NCBI GenBank assembly: GCA_018816245.1
Contig: JAHIVW010000004.1
Coordinates: forward strand, 24,778-88,777
Length of the DNA stretch: 64,000 nt
Direction of reading: 5' to 3'
From: Nanobdellota archaeon
Lineage (GTDB): Archaea; Aenigmatarchaeota; Aenigmatarchaeia; QMZP01
Shown here: positions 14,956-23,140 of the stretch, piece after piece
Layout: each line of letters starts with the position of its first letter
Position numbering within the stretch: position 1 is the stretch's first letter
Notes under the pieces: model-generated
What the model was told of the DNA's origin: nothing
What the model saw: the letters and a program-made list of their open reading frames with translations, nothing else
Databases searched by the model: none
Translations under genes and position numbers: made by a program

Positions 14956-15360
14956 TCACGTGTCTCCGGCGCCTGTGGACTCGCTCGATACGCGTCGCGC
15001 TACCTTGGCAAGGTAGTCTCGCACTGAAGTGAGTCTAACCCTTGTTACTGGGTACCCTGCTGTATCCAAGGCTGTAGCAACGACATCAAGAAGTTCTGTC
15101 ATGGCATGATATTCTGTCAGCCAGAGAAGATCGTTTGTCATGTGAGGATGTTCCGGCGGCTCTCGAAGAAGCAGCCCAATAGCCGATCGAAAGAGTCGCT
15201 GTTCGTCCTCGTCAAGGGTTGTATAGCGTTGTGAGAGGAAGTCAGGTTCAATGTAGCCAATACGGGGATCAAGAGCTCCTATTGGGGGTGTTTCGTAAAG
15301 ACTGATGATCTCGTCCCGGTAGCGTAAGATTCTTGGATCGAGATCGTCTTCAGATAGCAT
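14956..15360 (-). CDS. Hypothetical protein, 134 residues
   Basis: Not recognised. Mostly helical, acidic in the first half (MLSEDDLDPRILRYRDEIIS), basic near the end (RVRLTSVRDYLAKVARRV). A TTATATTC-type box at about 15380-15388 is about 25 bases before the start on this strand, supporting expression as a leaderless message. It sits between the GNAT remnant and the tRNA-end repeat at 15398, in a region that looks accessory. Confidence 0.45.
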   Translation of the reverse strand: MLSEDDLDPRILRYRDEIISLYETPPIGALDPRIGYIEPDFLSQRYTTLDEDEQRLFRSAIGLLLREPPEHPHMTNDLLWLTEYHAMTELLDVVATALDTAGYPVTRVRLTSVRDYLAKVARRVSSESTGAGDT

Positions 15361-15397
15361 ATTATTTGTTTGAGATATAATTTTATATTCAAAGCGA

Positions 15398-15419
15398 TGG
15401 ACCCACCAGGAGTCGAACC
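15398..15419. repeat. Partial copy of the tRNA-Val(CAC) 3' end (candidate att site)
   Basis: TGG(A)CCCACCAGGAGTCGAACC matches 15921-15942, the 3' end of the intact tRNA-Val(CAC) gene, at 21 of 22 bases. Homology then stops. No complete tRNA can be folded here. The copy lies on the 3' side of the tRNA, the geometry expected when an element integrates at a tRNA end. Confidence 0.6.
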
Positions 15420-15490
15420 GAATGCCTTATAGCGGATCATGGCCCTCCTCTCGGAATAGCATTATAAAGGCTCTTTCCCTATCTTTTCCT

Positions 15491-15670
15491 ATGGAATCAC
15501 AAGCCCTTCTTGGAAAGGAAGAGATGAAAGTCATCGGTCAGACGAAGAACCTTCTTGAGGAGCTCCTTGAGACCATGGACATCCTGGCCGATGACGAGAT
15601 GATGAGCCAGCTCCGCGAGTCCGAGAAGGACGCGAAGGCCGGTAGGGTGTATGACCTCGGCACGATATGA
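15491..15670 (+). CDS. RelB-like antitoxin
   Basis: 59 residues from the ATG at 15491 (MESQALLGKEEMKVIGQTKN). ATTATAAAGG at 15461-15470 sits 25 bases upstream, giving a leaderless start and excluding the longer frame. It is a helical, acidic protein of the size of RelB/Phd-type antitoxins, overlapping the toxin by 20 bases. It should bind and neutralise the RelE-like product and repress the promoter (family knowledge). Confidence 0.7.
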   Translation: MESQALLGKEEMKVIGQTKNLLEELLETMDILADDEMMSQLRESEKDAKAGRVYDLGTI

Positions 15671-15920
15671 GGTCCTCGTTACGCGAAGGTTTCAGAAGAG
15701 TTTCAAGACCTTAGATCATGAGACACAATCTCGGATCAAGAAAACGCTTCCGTCACTTGCAAGCGACCCGTCTCTCGGGAAGCCGCTGCATGGACCGCTG
15801 AAACTGAAAAGGAGCCTTCGCGTCGGAAAATACCGCGTCGTCTATGAAGTTGACGAGAAGAGAAAGGTAGTCACGCTTTTCGGTGTCGGCCCTCGAAAAG
15901 GAATCTACGACAACATTTAA
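15651..15920 (+). CDS. RelE/ParE-family toxin
   Basis: 89 residues, with the family pattern: YEVLVTRRFQKSFKTLDHET, then PLHGPLKLKRSLRVGKYRVV, YEVDEKRKVVTLFGVGPRKG. The GKYRVVYE strand and basic residues fit RelE-type mRNA interferases. The gene ends exactly at the base before the tRNA-Val(CAC) 3' end (stop ends 15920, tRNA begins 15921). This junction fits integration of the pair next to the tRNA. Confidence 0.8.
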   Translation: MTSARYEVLVTRRFQKSFKTLDHETQSRIKKTLPSLASDPSLGKPLHGPLKLKRSLRVGKYRVVYEVDEKRKVVTLFGVGPRKGIYDNI

Positions 15921-15992
15921 TGGGCCCACCAGGAGTCGAACCTGGCCCTGCACCGTGTGAGGGTGCCGTCCTAGCCGATAGACGATGGGCCC
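15921..15992 (-). tRNA. tRNA-Val(CAC)
   Basis: Minus strand, starts GGGCCCATCGTCTATCGGCT. The anticodon stem GCACC/GGTGC encloses CTCACAC, anticodon CAC. T arm CCAGG-TTCGACT-CCTGG, acceptor GGGCCCA/TGGGCCC, discriminator A, no CCA. Its 3' end is duplicated at 15398-15419. Confidence 0.95.
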
Positions 15993-16056
15993 GCTGGACG
16001 TTATCTGGAACCATGGGTATTAATGTGTTCATAAAATCTGGAGCAAGGTGTTTAGT

Positions 16057-16731
16057 ATGGCGTCGCAAACCCTGCTCCCGAACGGCCAGGTCACAGTCAT
16101 TGCAGATTCCCGGGAACAGCAGTCAGATGTGATTCGCAACTTGCGGCAGTTTGATCTCCAGGTCCAGCAGCAGGTGCTCCAGGTCGGCGACTATCTGTGT
16201 TCAGACCGAGTCGGGATCGAACGGAAACGCGTCCAAGACTTCCTCGCATCCATGACGGACATGCGACTGTTTGAACAACTTGAAAAAATGGTGGCAACCT
16301 TTGACCGGCCGTTGTTGCTGATTGAGGGAAATGCTGATTCCTTGTTCCTGCAGGACGGGATTCATGAGAATGCCATTCGCGGTGCCCTTGCTTCCATTGC
16401 AATTGACTATAAGGTCCCGATCATCTGGACGCGCAACTCCATGGAGACCGCGGCGCAGATCTACTGGATCGCGCACCGGGAACAGCGGGGAGAGAAACGA
16501 CCCATGCGGATCCGGGTCACGAAGAAGGCGGACGATCTTCCGGCGCAACAGGAGTTCCTGCTGGCCGGGTTGCCGAGTGTTTCAACAACATTGGCGAAAC
16601 GGTTGCTTGACCACTTCGGGACGCCGCAGGCAGTGTTCCACGCAACGATTGAGCAGTTGTGTGAAGTCGATAAAATCGGGAAGAAGAAAGCGACAAAGAT
16701 TCGAGAGTTGTTAGAAAAAAATTACGCCTGA
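16057..16731 (+). CDS. xpf: XPF/ERCC4-type structure-specific nuclease
   Basis: 224 residues from the ATG at 16057; a GTG 9 bases upstream is possible. The ERCC4 nuclease domain (10-145) has Asp17 (VIADSREQ), GDY at 44-46 and the catalytic ERKRVQD at 55-61. A C-terminal tandem helix-hairpin-helix (~160-220) binds DNA (LAGLPSVSTTLAKRLLDHFG, VDKIGKKKATKIRELLE). It is the nuclease half of euryarchaeal Hef as a separate protein; the helicase half is encoded 2.6 kb downstream. It should cut forks and flaps with PCNA. Confidence 0.9.
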   Translation: MASQTLLPNGQVTVIADSREQQSDVIRNLRQFDLQVQQQVLQVGDYLCSDRVGIERKRVQDFLASMTDMRLFEQLEKMVATFDRPLLLIEGNADSLFLQDGIHENAIRGALASIAIDYKVPIIWTRNSMETAAQIYWIAHREQRGEKRPMRIRVTKKADDLPAQQEFLLAGLPSVSTTLAKRLLDHFGTPQAVFHATIEQLCEVDKIGKKKATKIRELLEKNYA

Positions 16732-17501
16732 ACCGGTTTCAGCGTGATTCCTACTTGTTTTGCTTGTCCTTCAGTATACGGAAGAACACGGAATGGCGTG
16801 TTTCGGTGTTCTGTGCTTCCAAGAAGTGAGAAGTGCATGAGGAATGGATCGGGTTCGCCAGTGTCGCCGTGATGGTTTGCTTTACTCTTGTACATGGCTT
16901 CGTCTGCAAGTGTGATTAAATCGCGAGTTCCTTCAACACCCTGTGGCACAACAGCAATGCCAATGCTCATTCCACCCTCTGGTTCAGCTTTCTTGAAACG
17001 ACGAGTGGCACGATCACCAATGATCGCCATGCCATACACATCATTCGGTGAGATAATCAATCCCTCATCACCACCGATACGGCCTACTCGGCCGTTTTCT
17101 TGAATGGAATCAAGTGAATGGTTGAGCGCGAAGTATGCGTCGGTCCCGTCGCGAATCGCGAGTGTTCGGTAAAGTGATTGAAAAGCCTGATTGAGTAATT
17201 CGTCTCCACCATCATGACCGCGAGGACCATCATTCACCTGCTTCAGGCCGTCAATGTCAAGGAAGGCAACACCAACAGGATAGTGATTGCCGGCCTTAGT
17301 TCGATTGTACATGTCTCGATCAAAGGCTTCCTCAATCGCATCACGGCTGAGGACGCCGGTGTTCCGATCAAGGGCGAGTCGTTGATCGCGCTGTTGGATC
17401 TCGAGGAGGGCGTCCTGGTATCGATGAAAAAGCTCGTCGTAGGACAGGTAAGCTGCCCCCTCTAAATCACGGATCCATCGATCCGGATAGCGCTGATTCA
17501 T
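16722..17501 (-). CDS. GGDEF-domain protein (putative diguanylate cyclase)
   Basis: 259 residues. An N-terminal helical stretch (1-45, coiled-coil-like) precedes a full GGDEF domain (~45-230): entry motif LDRNTGVLSRDAIEEAFDRD, metal site FLDIDGLKQVND (Asp82, Asp84), signature RIGGDEGLII (GGDEG at 143-147) and the end TLADEAMYKSKANHHGD. The fifth signature residue is Gly, not Phe. No I-site RxxD or sensor domain is obvious. c-di-GMP proteins are rare in archaea. A CTTTATAAAG box at about 17529-17538 gives a near-leaderless start; the 17562 palindrome lies just upstream. Confidence 0.8.
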   Translation of the reverse strand: MNQRYPDRWIRDLEGAAYLSYDELFHRYQDALLEIQQRDQRLALDRNTGVLSRDAIEEAFDRDMYNRTKAGNHYPVGVAFLDIDGLKQVNDGPRGHDGGDELLNQAFQSLYRTLAIRDGTDAYFALNHSLDSIQENGRVGRIGGDEGLIISPNDVYGMAIIGDRATRRFKKAEPEGGMSIGIAVVPQGVEGTRDLITLADEAMYKSKANHHGDTGEPDPFLMHFSLLGSTEHRNTPFRVLPYTEGQAKQVGITLKPVQA

Positions 17502-17561
17502 AGGAATCCTTCGTAGATTGGACTTCCTCTTTATAAAGGTTTACACGACTTGTTAGTGGTA

Positions 17562-17576
17562 TATAACAATGTTATA
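17562..17576. promoter_or_regulatory. Palindrome TATAACA-A-TGTTATA between the GGDEF gene and pyrG
   Basis: 15-bp perfect palindrome in the 126-base divergent region, about 25 bases upstream of each core promoter. The right half (TGTTATAC) equals a half-site of the palindrome at 57261. The TATA box for pyrG is about 17597-17607 (CACTTATATTC). Confidence 0.45.
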
Positions 17577-17627
17577 CATTACACCGTTATCCCTCTCACT
17601 TATATTCCACAGTTCGCCTTATAGAGA

Positions 17628-19271
17628 ATGCTGAACCACCGGCATGGCAATGGCTGCCGGTTCATCGTCGTCACCGGCGGCGTGATTTCTGGCCTTGGAA
17701 AAGGGGTTACTACCGCCTCTATCGCAGCACTCCTCCAAGCTCAGGGTTACAAGGTCACTTCGATCAAGATTGACCCCTACATCAACGTGGATGCAGGGAC
17801 CATGCGTCCCACAGAGCACGGCGAGGTCTACGTCACCTATGACGGGGGCGAGACCGACCAGGATCTTGGCACCTACGAGCGCTTCCTTGGAGTTCCTATG
17901 TCTAAGGAGAACAGCATCACCACCGGCCAGGTCTACCAGACCGTCATCGCCAAGGAGCGGAACCTCGAGTACGACGGCAAATGCGTCGAAGTGATTCCGC
18001 ACATTCCGCAGGAAGTCGAGCGACGCGTCAAGGAAGTCGCCAAGAACACCAAGGCTGACTTCGTCATGATTGAAGTTGGCGGCACGAGCGGCGACTACCA
18101 GAACGTTTTGTTTTTGGACGCCTTCCGTCGCATGCACTTGGCAGGCGATCCGGTAGCATTCGTCCACGTCGTCTACCTTCCGATTCCCGGGAACCTCGGA
18201 GAGATGAAGACCAAGCCGGCGCAGCTGTCTGTGCGCATGCTGTATGAGGTCGGCGTAACACCGGATTTCATTGTCACCCGGTCATCAAAGCCGCTTGACG
18301 CCCCCCGACGGGAAAAGATCGGAACGTTCTGTAATGTTGCTCCAACACGCGTCATCTCAAATCCGGATTTACCAACAACCTACCAAGTTCCTGACCACCT
18401 CGAAGAGCAAGGCATGACAAAGGAACTGCTTACCTTGTTCGACTTACCTTACAAACCAAACAGACTCGCTGCGTGGAAAACCTTGGTCAAGAAAATTTCC
18501 AACGCCAAGAAACCAGCACGCATCGGAATTGTCGGAAAGTACTTCGACATCGGTGACTTCACACTTGAAGATTCCTACATTTCCGTGATCGAAGCAATCA
18601 AGACTGCCTGCTGGCACAACGGCGCGAAGCCGGAGATTGTGTGGATCAACGCAAAGGACTTTGAAAAAGATCCTAAGAAATTAAACAGCCTTGACAACCT
18701 CAATGGAGTGATTGTTCCCGGTGGCTTCGGCGGCAGCGGTGTTGAAGGGAAGATCGCAGCCATCCAGTACTGCCGCGAACACAAGATTCCTTATCTCGGC
18801 TTGTGTTACGGATTGCAGATGGCTGTGATCGAGTTTGCCCGGCACGTTGCCGGGCTGGTTGGTGCAAACACAACGGAGATTAATCCGAAAACAAAACATC
18901 CGGTCATTATCATTCTTCCAGAACAGGCAAAGAACGTCAAGGCCAAGCATTACGGAGCGACCATGCGACTCGGGAACTGGACTGCGACTTTGAAACCGAA
19001 CACGAAGGTGTGGCAACTGTACGGAAAAAAGACCCAGGTTGTTGAGCGCCACCGGCACCGATACGAAGTGAACCCCGACTATATTTCACAGCTCGAACAA
19101 GCAGGACTGGTATTTTCTGGCGCCTCCCCTGACCGGAAGCTCATGGAATACGTTGAGCTTCCTGACCACCCGTTCTTCGTGGCAACGCAGGCCCACCCTG
19201 AATTCACCAGCCGCGCCCTAGAACCGAACCCGCTTTTCAACGGGTTCGTGAAGGCGTGCCTCAGCAAGTAA
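17628..19271 (+). CDS. pyrG: CTP synthase
   Basis: 547 residues, full length. Aminates UTP to CTP with glutamine. The N-terminal synthetase domain starts FIVVTGGVISGLGKGVTTAS (P loop) and continues with KIDPYINVDAGTMRPTEHGE. The C-terminal class I amidotransferase domain (~300-545) has the Cys nucleophile in YLGLCYGLQMAVIEF and the His/Glu pair near AQAHPEFTSR. The ATG at 17628 is the only start in frame near the promoter; the first ten residues (MLNHRHGNGC) are unusual. Divergent from the GGDEF gene. Confidence 0.96.
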   Translation: MLNHRHGNGCRFIVVTGGVISGLGKGVTTASIAALLQAQGYKVTSIKIDPYINVDAGTMRPTEHGEVYVTYDGGETDQDLGTYERFLGVPMSKENSITTGQVYQTVIAKERNLEYDGKCVEVIPHIPQEVERRVKEVAKNTKADFVMIEVGGTSGDYQNVLFLDAFRRMHLAGDPVAFVHVVYLPIPGNLGEMKTKPAQLSVRMLYEVGVTPDFIVTRSSKPLDAPRREKIGTFCNVAPTRVISNPDLPTTYQVPDHLEEQGMTKELLTLFDLPYKPNRLAAWKTLVKKISNAKKPARIGIVGKYFDIGDFTLEDSYISVIEAIKTACWHNGAKPEIVWINAKDFEKDPKKLNSLDNLNGVIVPGGFGGSGVEGKIAAIQYCREHKIPYLGLCYGLQMAVIEFARHVAGLVGANTTEINPKTKHPVIIILPEQAKNVKAKHYGATMRLGNWTATLKPNTKVWQLYGKKTQVVERHRHRYEVNPDYISQLEQAGLVFSGASPDRKLMEYVELPDHPFFVATQAHPEFTSRALEPNPLFNGFVKACLSK

Positions 19272-19305
19272 CGCTTTCATGCTCTCAGAGCAAGGAACAG
19301 GTACG

Positions 19306-20835
19306 ATGAAGACGATCTCGCATCCGTTGTTGAAGCCGGACACGCTCCAGCAGCGGGCATACCAGGAGACGATTGCCAAAGAGGCGACCAACAAGAACAT
19401 GCTAGTGGTCTTGCCAACAGGATTGGGGAAGACACCGATCTCCGTACTTGTTGCCGCTGACCGGTTGGAAACATTCCCAAATGGCAAGATTCTCATGCTC
19501 GCCCCAACGCGACCGTTGGCAGCGCAAAGTTTCGCGTCGTTCAAAAAATTCTTCGACCTTCCCGAGAAGAAGTTCTGTTTGGTTACTGGTACGGTTGCTC
19601 CCCAAAATCGGGAAGGCTTCTACAAGACGCGGCAATTGATCTTCGCAACACCACAAACCATCGAGAACGACCTCAAGAACAAGCTCATCACCCTTGAAAA
19701 CGTTGTCCTCATTATTTTTGATGAAGCACACCATTCCATCGGGAACTACGCCTATCCATTTGTTGCCAAGGCATATCTTGATCAGGCACAGCATCCGCGC
19801 ATCCTTGGGTTGACCGCGAGCCCGGGGAGTACGAAAGAGAAGATCAACGAGATCCGGAAAACACTCCACATCGAGACCGTCGAGATCCGAACAGAAAAGG
19901 ATGAAGACGTTGCACCCTATGTTCATGAAAAGGACATCACGTGGATCCACGTCACGCTTCCGGAACGCTTTGAGAAAATAAAATCCTACTTAGTGGAAGC
20001 ATACAACAAACGACTGACACAACTCAAGGGACTTGGCTACACCAAACCGTTGCGCATGATCGGGAAGAAGGATCTCTTGGAACTGCAAACCGCGTTCCAG
20101 AAACGAATCAGGAACAATCAGCAGGCTGCGTTTTACGGTGTTCGGCTCACCTCCGAGGCAATCAAGATCGAACACGCGCTCGCGTTGATTGAAACCCAGG
20201 GAGCTCATATCCTGCAAGTGTACTTCAAGAAACTCCACAGTGACACCTCAAAGGCAGCACAGGTGCTACTGAAAGACCGGAACGTCCAACATGCGATCAT
20301 GTTAACAGACGATCTCGTCCGCTCTGGTGCCCGCCACCCGAAGATTGCCAAACTTCTTGGATTGATCTCCATGGAACTGGAACAGGAAACTGATCCCCGG
20401 ATTATTGTCTTTGCAAACTACCGCACGACCGTCAAGGAAATCGTAAACGCGCTCCAAAGTGTTCCCAATGCCCGGCCGGTCGAGTTCGTCGGCCAGAAAG
20501 AAGGACTTTCCCAGAAGGAACAGCTGAAACGGCTCCAAGACTTCAGCGATGGCGTCTATAATATATTGGTAGGAACAAGCATCAGCGAGGAAGGGCTTGA
20601 TATTGCCGAGGCAGACCTCGCAATATTCTACGAGCCAGTTGCCAGTCCGTTGCGGGCGATCCAGAGGAGGGGACGGGTCGGCCGCGCCAGCGTCGGAACC
20701 GTGATCGTCCTCATCACGAAGAAAACACGGGACGAGGGGTTCTACTGGTCATCGGTCAAGAAGGAAGCGAATATGAAGAAAACCCTCTACGACATCCAAG
20801 CTGGGCAGCGGGATATGAACGACTACGAGACTTGA
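19306..20835 (+). CDS. Hef-type superfamily 2 helicase (helicase half only)
   Basis: 509 residues from the ATG at 19306 (MKTISHPLLKPDTLQQRAYQ), which matches the usual Hef start; an ATG at 19279 is an alternative. Motifs: LPTGLGKT (36-43), LAPTRPLAAQ, FDEAHH, GLTASPGS, VGTSISEEGLDIAEADLAI, and QRRGRVGRAS. The family acts on stalled forks. In Euryarchaeota the ERCC4 nuclease is fused at the C terminus; here the protein ends after the helicase and the nuclease is the 16057 gene. It follows pyrG by 34 bases and may be cotranscribed. Confidence 0.88.
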   Translation: MKTISHPLLKPDTLQQRAYQETIAKEATNKNMLVVLPTGLGKTPISVLVAADRLETFPNGKILMLAPTRPLAAQSFASFKKFFDLPEKKFCLVTGTVAPQNREGFYKTRQLIFATPQTIENDLKNKLITLENVVLIIFDEAHHSIGNYAYPFVAKAYLDQAQHPRILGLTASPGSTKEKINEIRKTLHIETVEIRTEKDEDVAPYVHEKDITWIHVTLPERFEKIKSYLVEAYNKRLTQLKGLGYTKPLRMIGKKDLLELQTAFQKRIRNNQQAAFYGVRLTSEAIKIEHALALIETQGAHILQVYFKKLHSDTSKAAQVLLKDRNVQHAIMLTDDLVRSGARHPKIAKLLGLISMELEQETDPRIIVFANYRTTVKEIVNALQSVPNARPVEFVGQKEGLSQKEQLKRLQDFSDGVYNILVGTSISEEGLDIAEADLAIFYEPVASPLRAIQRRGRVGRASVGTVIVLITKKTRDEGFYWSSVKKEANMKKTLYDIQAGQRDMNDYET

Positions 20836-20873
20836 GGGTACCTTTAAAAATGTTCCCGGCTTCTATAGAGGGT

Positions 20874-22094
20874 ATGACCTACGACGTCGTTGTGGTTGGG
20901 GGCGGCCCAGCAGGCTCACTGACCTCCATGTTCCTCAAGCGTGCTGGTAAACATGTTCTCCTGATTGATAAAGCGACATTTCCCCGTGACAAGATCTGTG
21001 GCGATGCCCAGGGACGCAAGCTCGCGGCATCCCTGAAGGACCTCGGCATCTACGAGGACTATACCAAGCTCCCAAACGTAGCGATCTGGGGCATCCGGAT
21101 GTCCTCACCAAACGGTACACAGATCGACATGGACCTGATCGATCGGCAGACAGGCACCCCAGGTTATGTCACCCGGCGCCAAGACCTTGACAACTACCTC
21201 TTCCAGACTGCCAAAGAAAAGTTCCATGTTGAAACCAAGGAAGGAGTCGCGATCACGGACATTCTGTTCGATGACAACGGCGCAATCACGGAATTGCAGT
21301 GCCAGAACGTTGAGACCAAAGAAACATTCTCACTCGCCGCAAAACTTTATGTTGGTGCAGACGGCGCGAACAGTATCTTTGCCCAGAAACTCGATCTAAG
21401 CGTTCCGCCTGAACACTTTATTGTCGGGCTCCGCGCGTACTACAAGAACGTGGAGGGGCTTAGCGACAAGATCGAGATCCACTTGCTCAAGAATCTGGTT
21501 CCCGGCTACTTCTGGATCTTCCCGCTGCCGAACAAGGAAGCGAACGTCGGCCTTGGTATGATCATCAAGGACAAGAAGGAGAAAGGAATCAACCTTGTCC
21601 AAGAATTGAAAGATTCGGTTGCCAAAGATCCGCTCTTCGTTGAACGGTTCAAGGAAGCGGAGCTTGATGGCGAAATCAAGGCCTGGAGCCTTCCGCTTTC
21701 TTCACACCACCGCAAGAACTACGGCCCGAACTATGTTTTGGTTGGTGACGCCGCATCATTGATTGATCCGTTGAGTGGCGAAGGGGTTGGCACATCTTCT
21801 ATTTCCGCCAGACACGCCTCGAAGGTCCTTGTCGAAGCGCTTGACAAGAACGAGATTACCGAAGGATTTCTCAAGAACTACGACAAGAACCTCTGGGACG
21901 AGATCGGGAAGGAAGTCAAGGCTGACTACCGCATCCAGCGGCTTGGTGCCAAGTTCCCCTTCTTGTTAAACCGCCTGATGGAAAAGGCTTCCAAGAATCC
22001 AGAGTTCCGCAAGAAGTTCGAACAACTGCTTCCCTACGCAGAAGGCAAGGACAAGATCGGGAAGTGGAGCTTCATTGCACAACTGTTCAAGTGA
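20874..22094 (+). CDS. Geranylgeranyl reductase family FAD enzyme
   Basis: 406 residues from the ATG at 20874 (MTYDVVVVGGGPAGSLTSMF; GAGGGT just upstream). Residues 4-35 form the FAD Rossmann fold with GGGPAG. DKICGDAQGRKL is the family's conserved CG motif. YVGADGANSIF and the second FAD motif VLVGDAASLIDPLSGEGV are clear. In archaea this family saturates the isoprenoid chains of membrane lipids. A CCTTTAAAA box at about 20840-20848 lies 26-34 bases before the start. glpX follows 4 bases after the stop. Confidence 0.85.
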   Translation: MTYDVVVVGGGPAGSLTSMFLKRAGKHVLLIDKATFPRDKICGDAQGRKLAASLKDLGIYEDYTKLPNVAIWGIRMSSPNGTQIDMDLIDRQTGTPGYVTRRQDLDNYLFQTAKEKFHVETKEGVAITDILFDDNGAITELQCQNVETKETFSLAAKLYVGADGANSIFAQKLDLSVPPEHFIVGLRAYYKNVEGLSDKIEIHLLKNLVPGYFWIFPLPNKEANVGLGMIIKDKKEKGINLVQELKDSVAKDPLFVERFKEAELDGEIKAWSLPLSSHHRKNYGPNYVLVGDAASLIDPLSGEGVGTSSISARHASKVLVEALDKNEITEGFLKNYDKNLWDEIGKEVKADYRIQRLGAKFPFLLNRLMEKASKNPEFRKKFEQLLPYAEGKDKIGKWSFIAQLFK

Positions 22095-22098
22095 TTGT

Positions 22099-23040
22099 AT
22101 GGTCCAAAAGCTTGCCCTCGACTTTGTTCGGACAACTGAGGCAGCGGCAATGAGCGCTGCTTGGTGGGTTGGCAAAGGTAATAAGAAAGCAGCTGACCAG
22201 GCTGCCACTGAGGCCATGCGCAAGGCGTTCAACCAGATCGACATTGACGGGACGGTCGTGATCGGCGAAGGGGAACGCGACGAAGCGCCAATGCTGTTTA
22301 TCGGCGAAAAGGTCGGTACCGGAAACGGGCCGAAGGTCGACATTGCCGTCGACCCGTTGGAGTGCACGAACTTTACCGCTCGGGGAGAACCGAATTCCAT
22401 TGCGGTGTTTGCGGCTGCGCCAAGCGGGACGTTACTGCACGCGCCGGACGGGTACATGCAACAGATCGGGGTTGGCCAGGACTGCGTCGGAACGATTGAC
22501 CTTGACGCTTCACCTGAAGAGAACATCACGGCTGTTGCCCGGTGCCTCGGGAAGGACGTGAAGAACGTGTCCGTGATTATGCTTGAACGCGATTACAATG
22601 CCGCTCTTCTTGAAGGGGTGCGGAAGACAGGCTGCAAGATTATGCTCGTCCGGGACGGGACGGTCTGGGGCGCCATTGCGTCGGCAATGAAGGGAACTGG
22701 GATCGACCTTTTCCTTGGCAGCGGTGCTGCTCCTGAAGGGGTGATCAGCGCCGTGGCATTGAAGTGCCTCGAGGGGGAGTTCCAGGGCAGGCTCTGGTTC
22801 AAGAGTGACGAGCAGAAGGTGCGGGCCGGGAAGATGGGGATCACTGATCTTCAGAAGAAGTACACCATGAACGAGCTGGTCCGCACGGACAACGCTCTCT
22901 TCATCGCGACCGGGGTGACTGCGGGACCGTTCCTCAACGGGGTCGAGCTTGGGAAGAATTCAGCGCGGACCCATTCGGTTGTCATGAACGCGCAGACGAA
23001 GTCGATCCGGTACATTGACGCGCGGCATACGTTTGCGTAA
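22099..23040 (+). CDS. glpX: Class II fructose-1,6-bisphosphatase (GlpX)
   Basis: 313 residues from the ATG at 22099. Bacterial-type FBPase; most archaea use the type V FBP aldolase/phosphatase. Metal motif VIGEGERDEAPM (54-65) is intact. The second motif reads VDPLECTNF (84-92), where GlpX normally has DP(L/I)(D/E)GT, so Cys89 replaces the Gly. RDGTVWGAIASAM and LGSGAAPEGVISAVALKCL (phosphate-binding) are present. Five-base spacing from the reductase gene suggests an operon. Activity depends on whether Cys89 is tolerated. Confidence 0.9.
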   Translation: MVQKLALDFVRTTEAAAMSAAWWVGKGNKKAADQAATEAMRKAFNQIDIDGTVVIGEGERDEAPMLFIGEKVGTGNGPKVDIAVDPLECTNFTARGEPNSIAVFAAAPSGTLLHAPDGYMQQIGVGQDCVGTIDLDASPEENITAVARCLGKDVKNVSVIMLERDYNAALLEGVRKTGCKIMLVRDGTVWGAIASAMKGTGIDLFLGSGAAPEGVISAVALKCLEGEFQGRLWFKSDEQKVRAGKMGITDLQKKYTMNELVRTDNALFIATGVTAGPFLNGVELGKNSARTHSVVMNAQTKSIRYIDARHTFA

Positions 23041-23073
23041 GTACTCTAAACATATATACTCCACCAGCGAAAT

Positions 23074-23083
23074 CTTTATAAAC
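23074..23083 (+). promoter_or_regulatory. TATA box of the TFB gene
   Basis: CTTTATAAAC preceded by a purine-rich BRE-like GCGAAAT. The predicted start near 23104-23107 leaves a ~35-base leader with AAAGGT before the ATG at 23141. TFB thus has a leader and ribosome-binding site, unlike many leaderless neighbours. Confidence 0.6.
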
Positions 23084-23140
23084 AAAAACGTGATACTATA
23101 AGAAATTTGTTTTCAGGAGTTATACCACCAAAAGGTAACT

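Noticed and set aside
15398..15419. A third tRNA-Val gene
   Set aside because: Only the acceptor and T-arm part is present; no D arm or anticodon arm can be found upstream.
17619..18167. 182-codon open frame on the minus strand
   Set aside because: Antisense to the N-terminal domain of CTP synthase.
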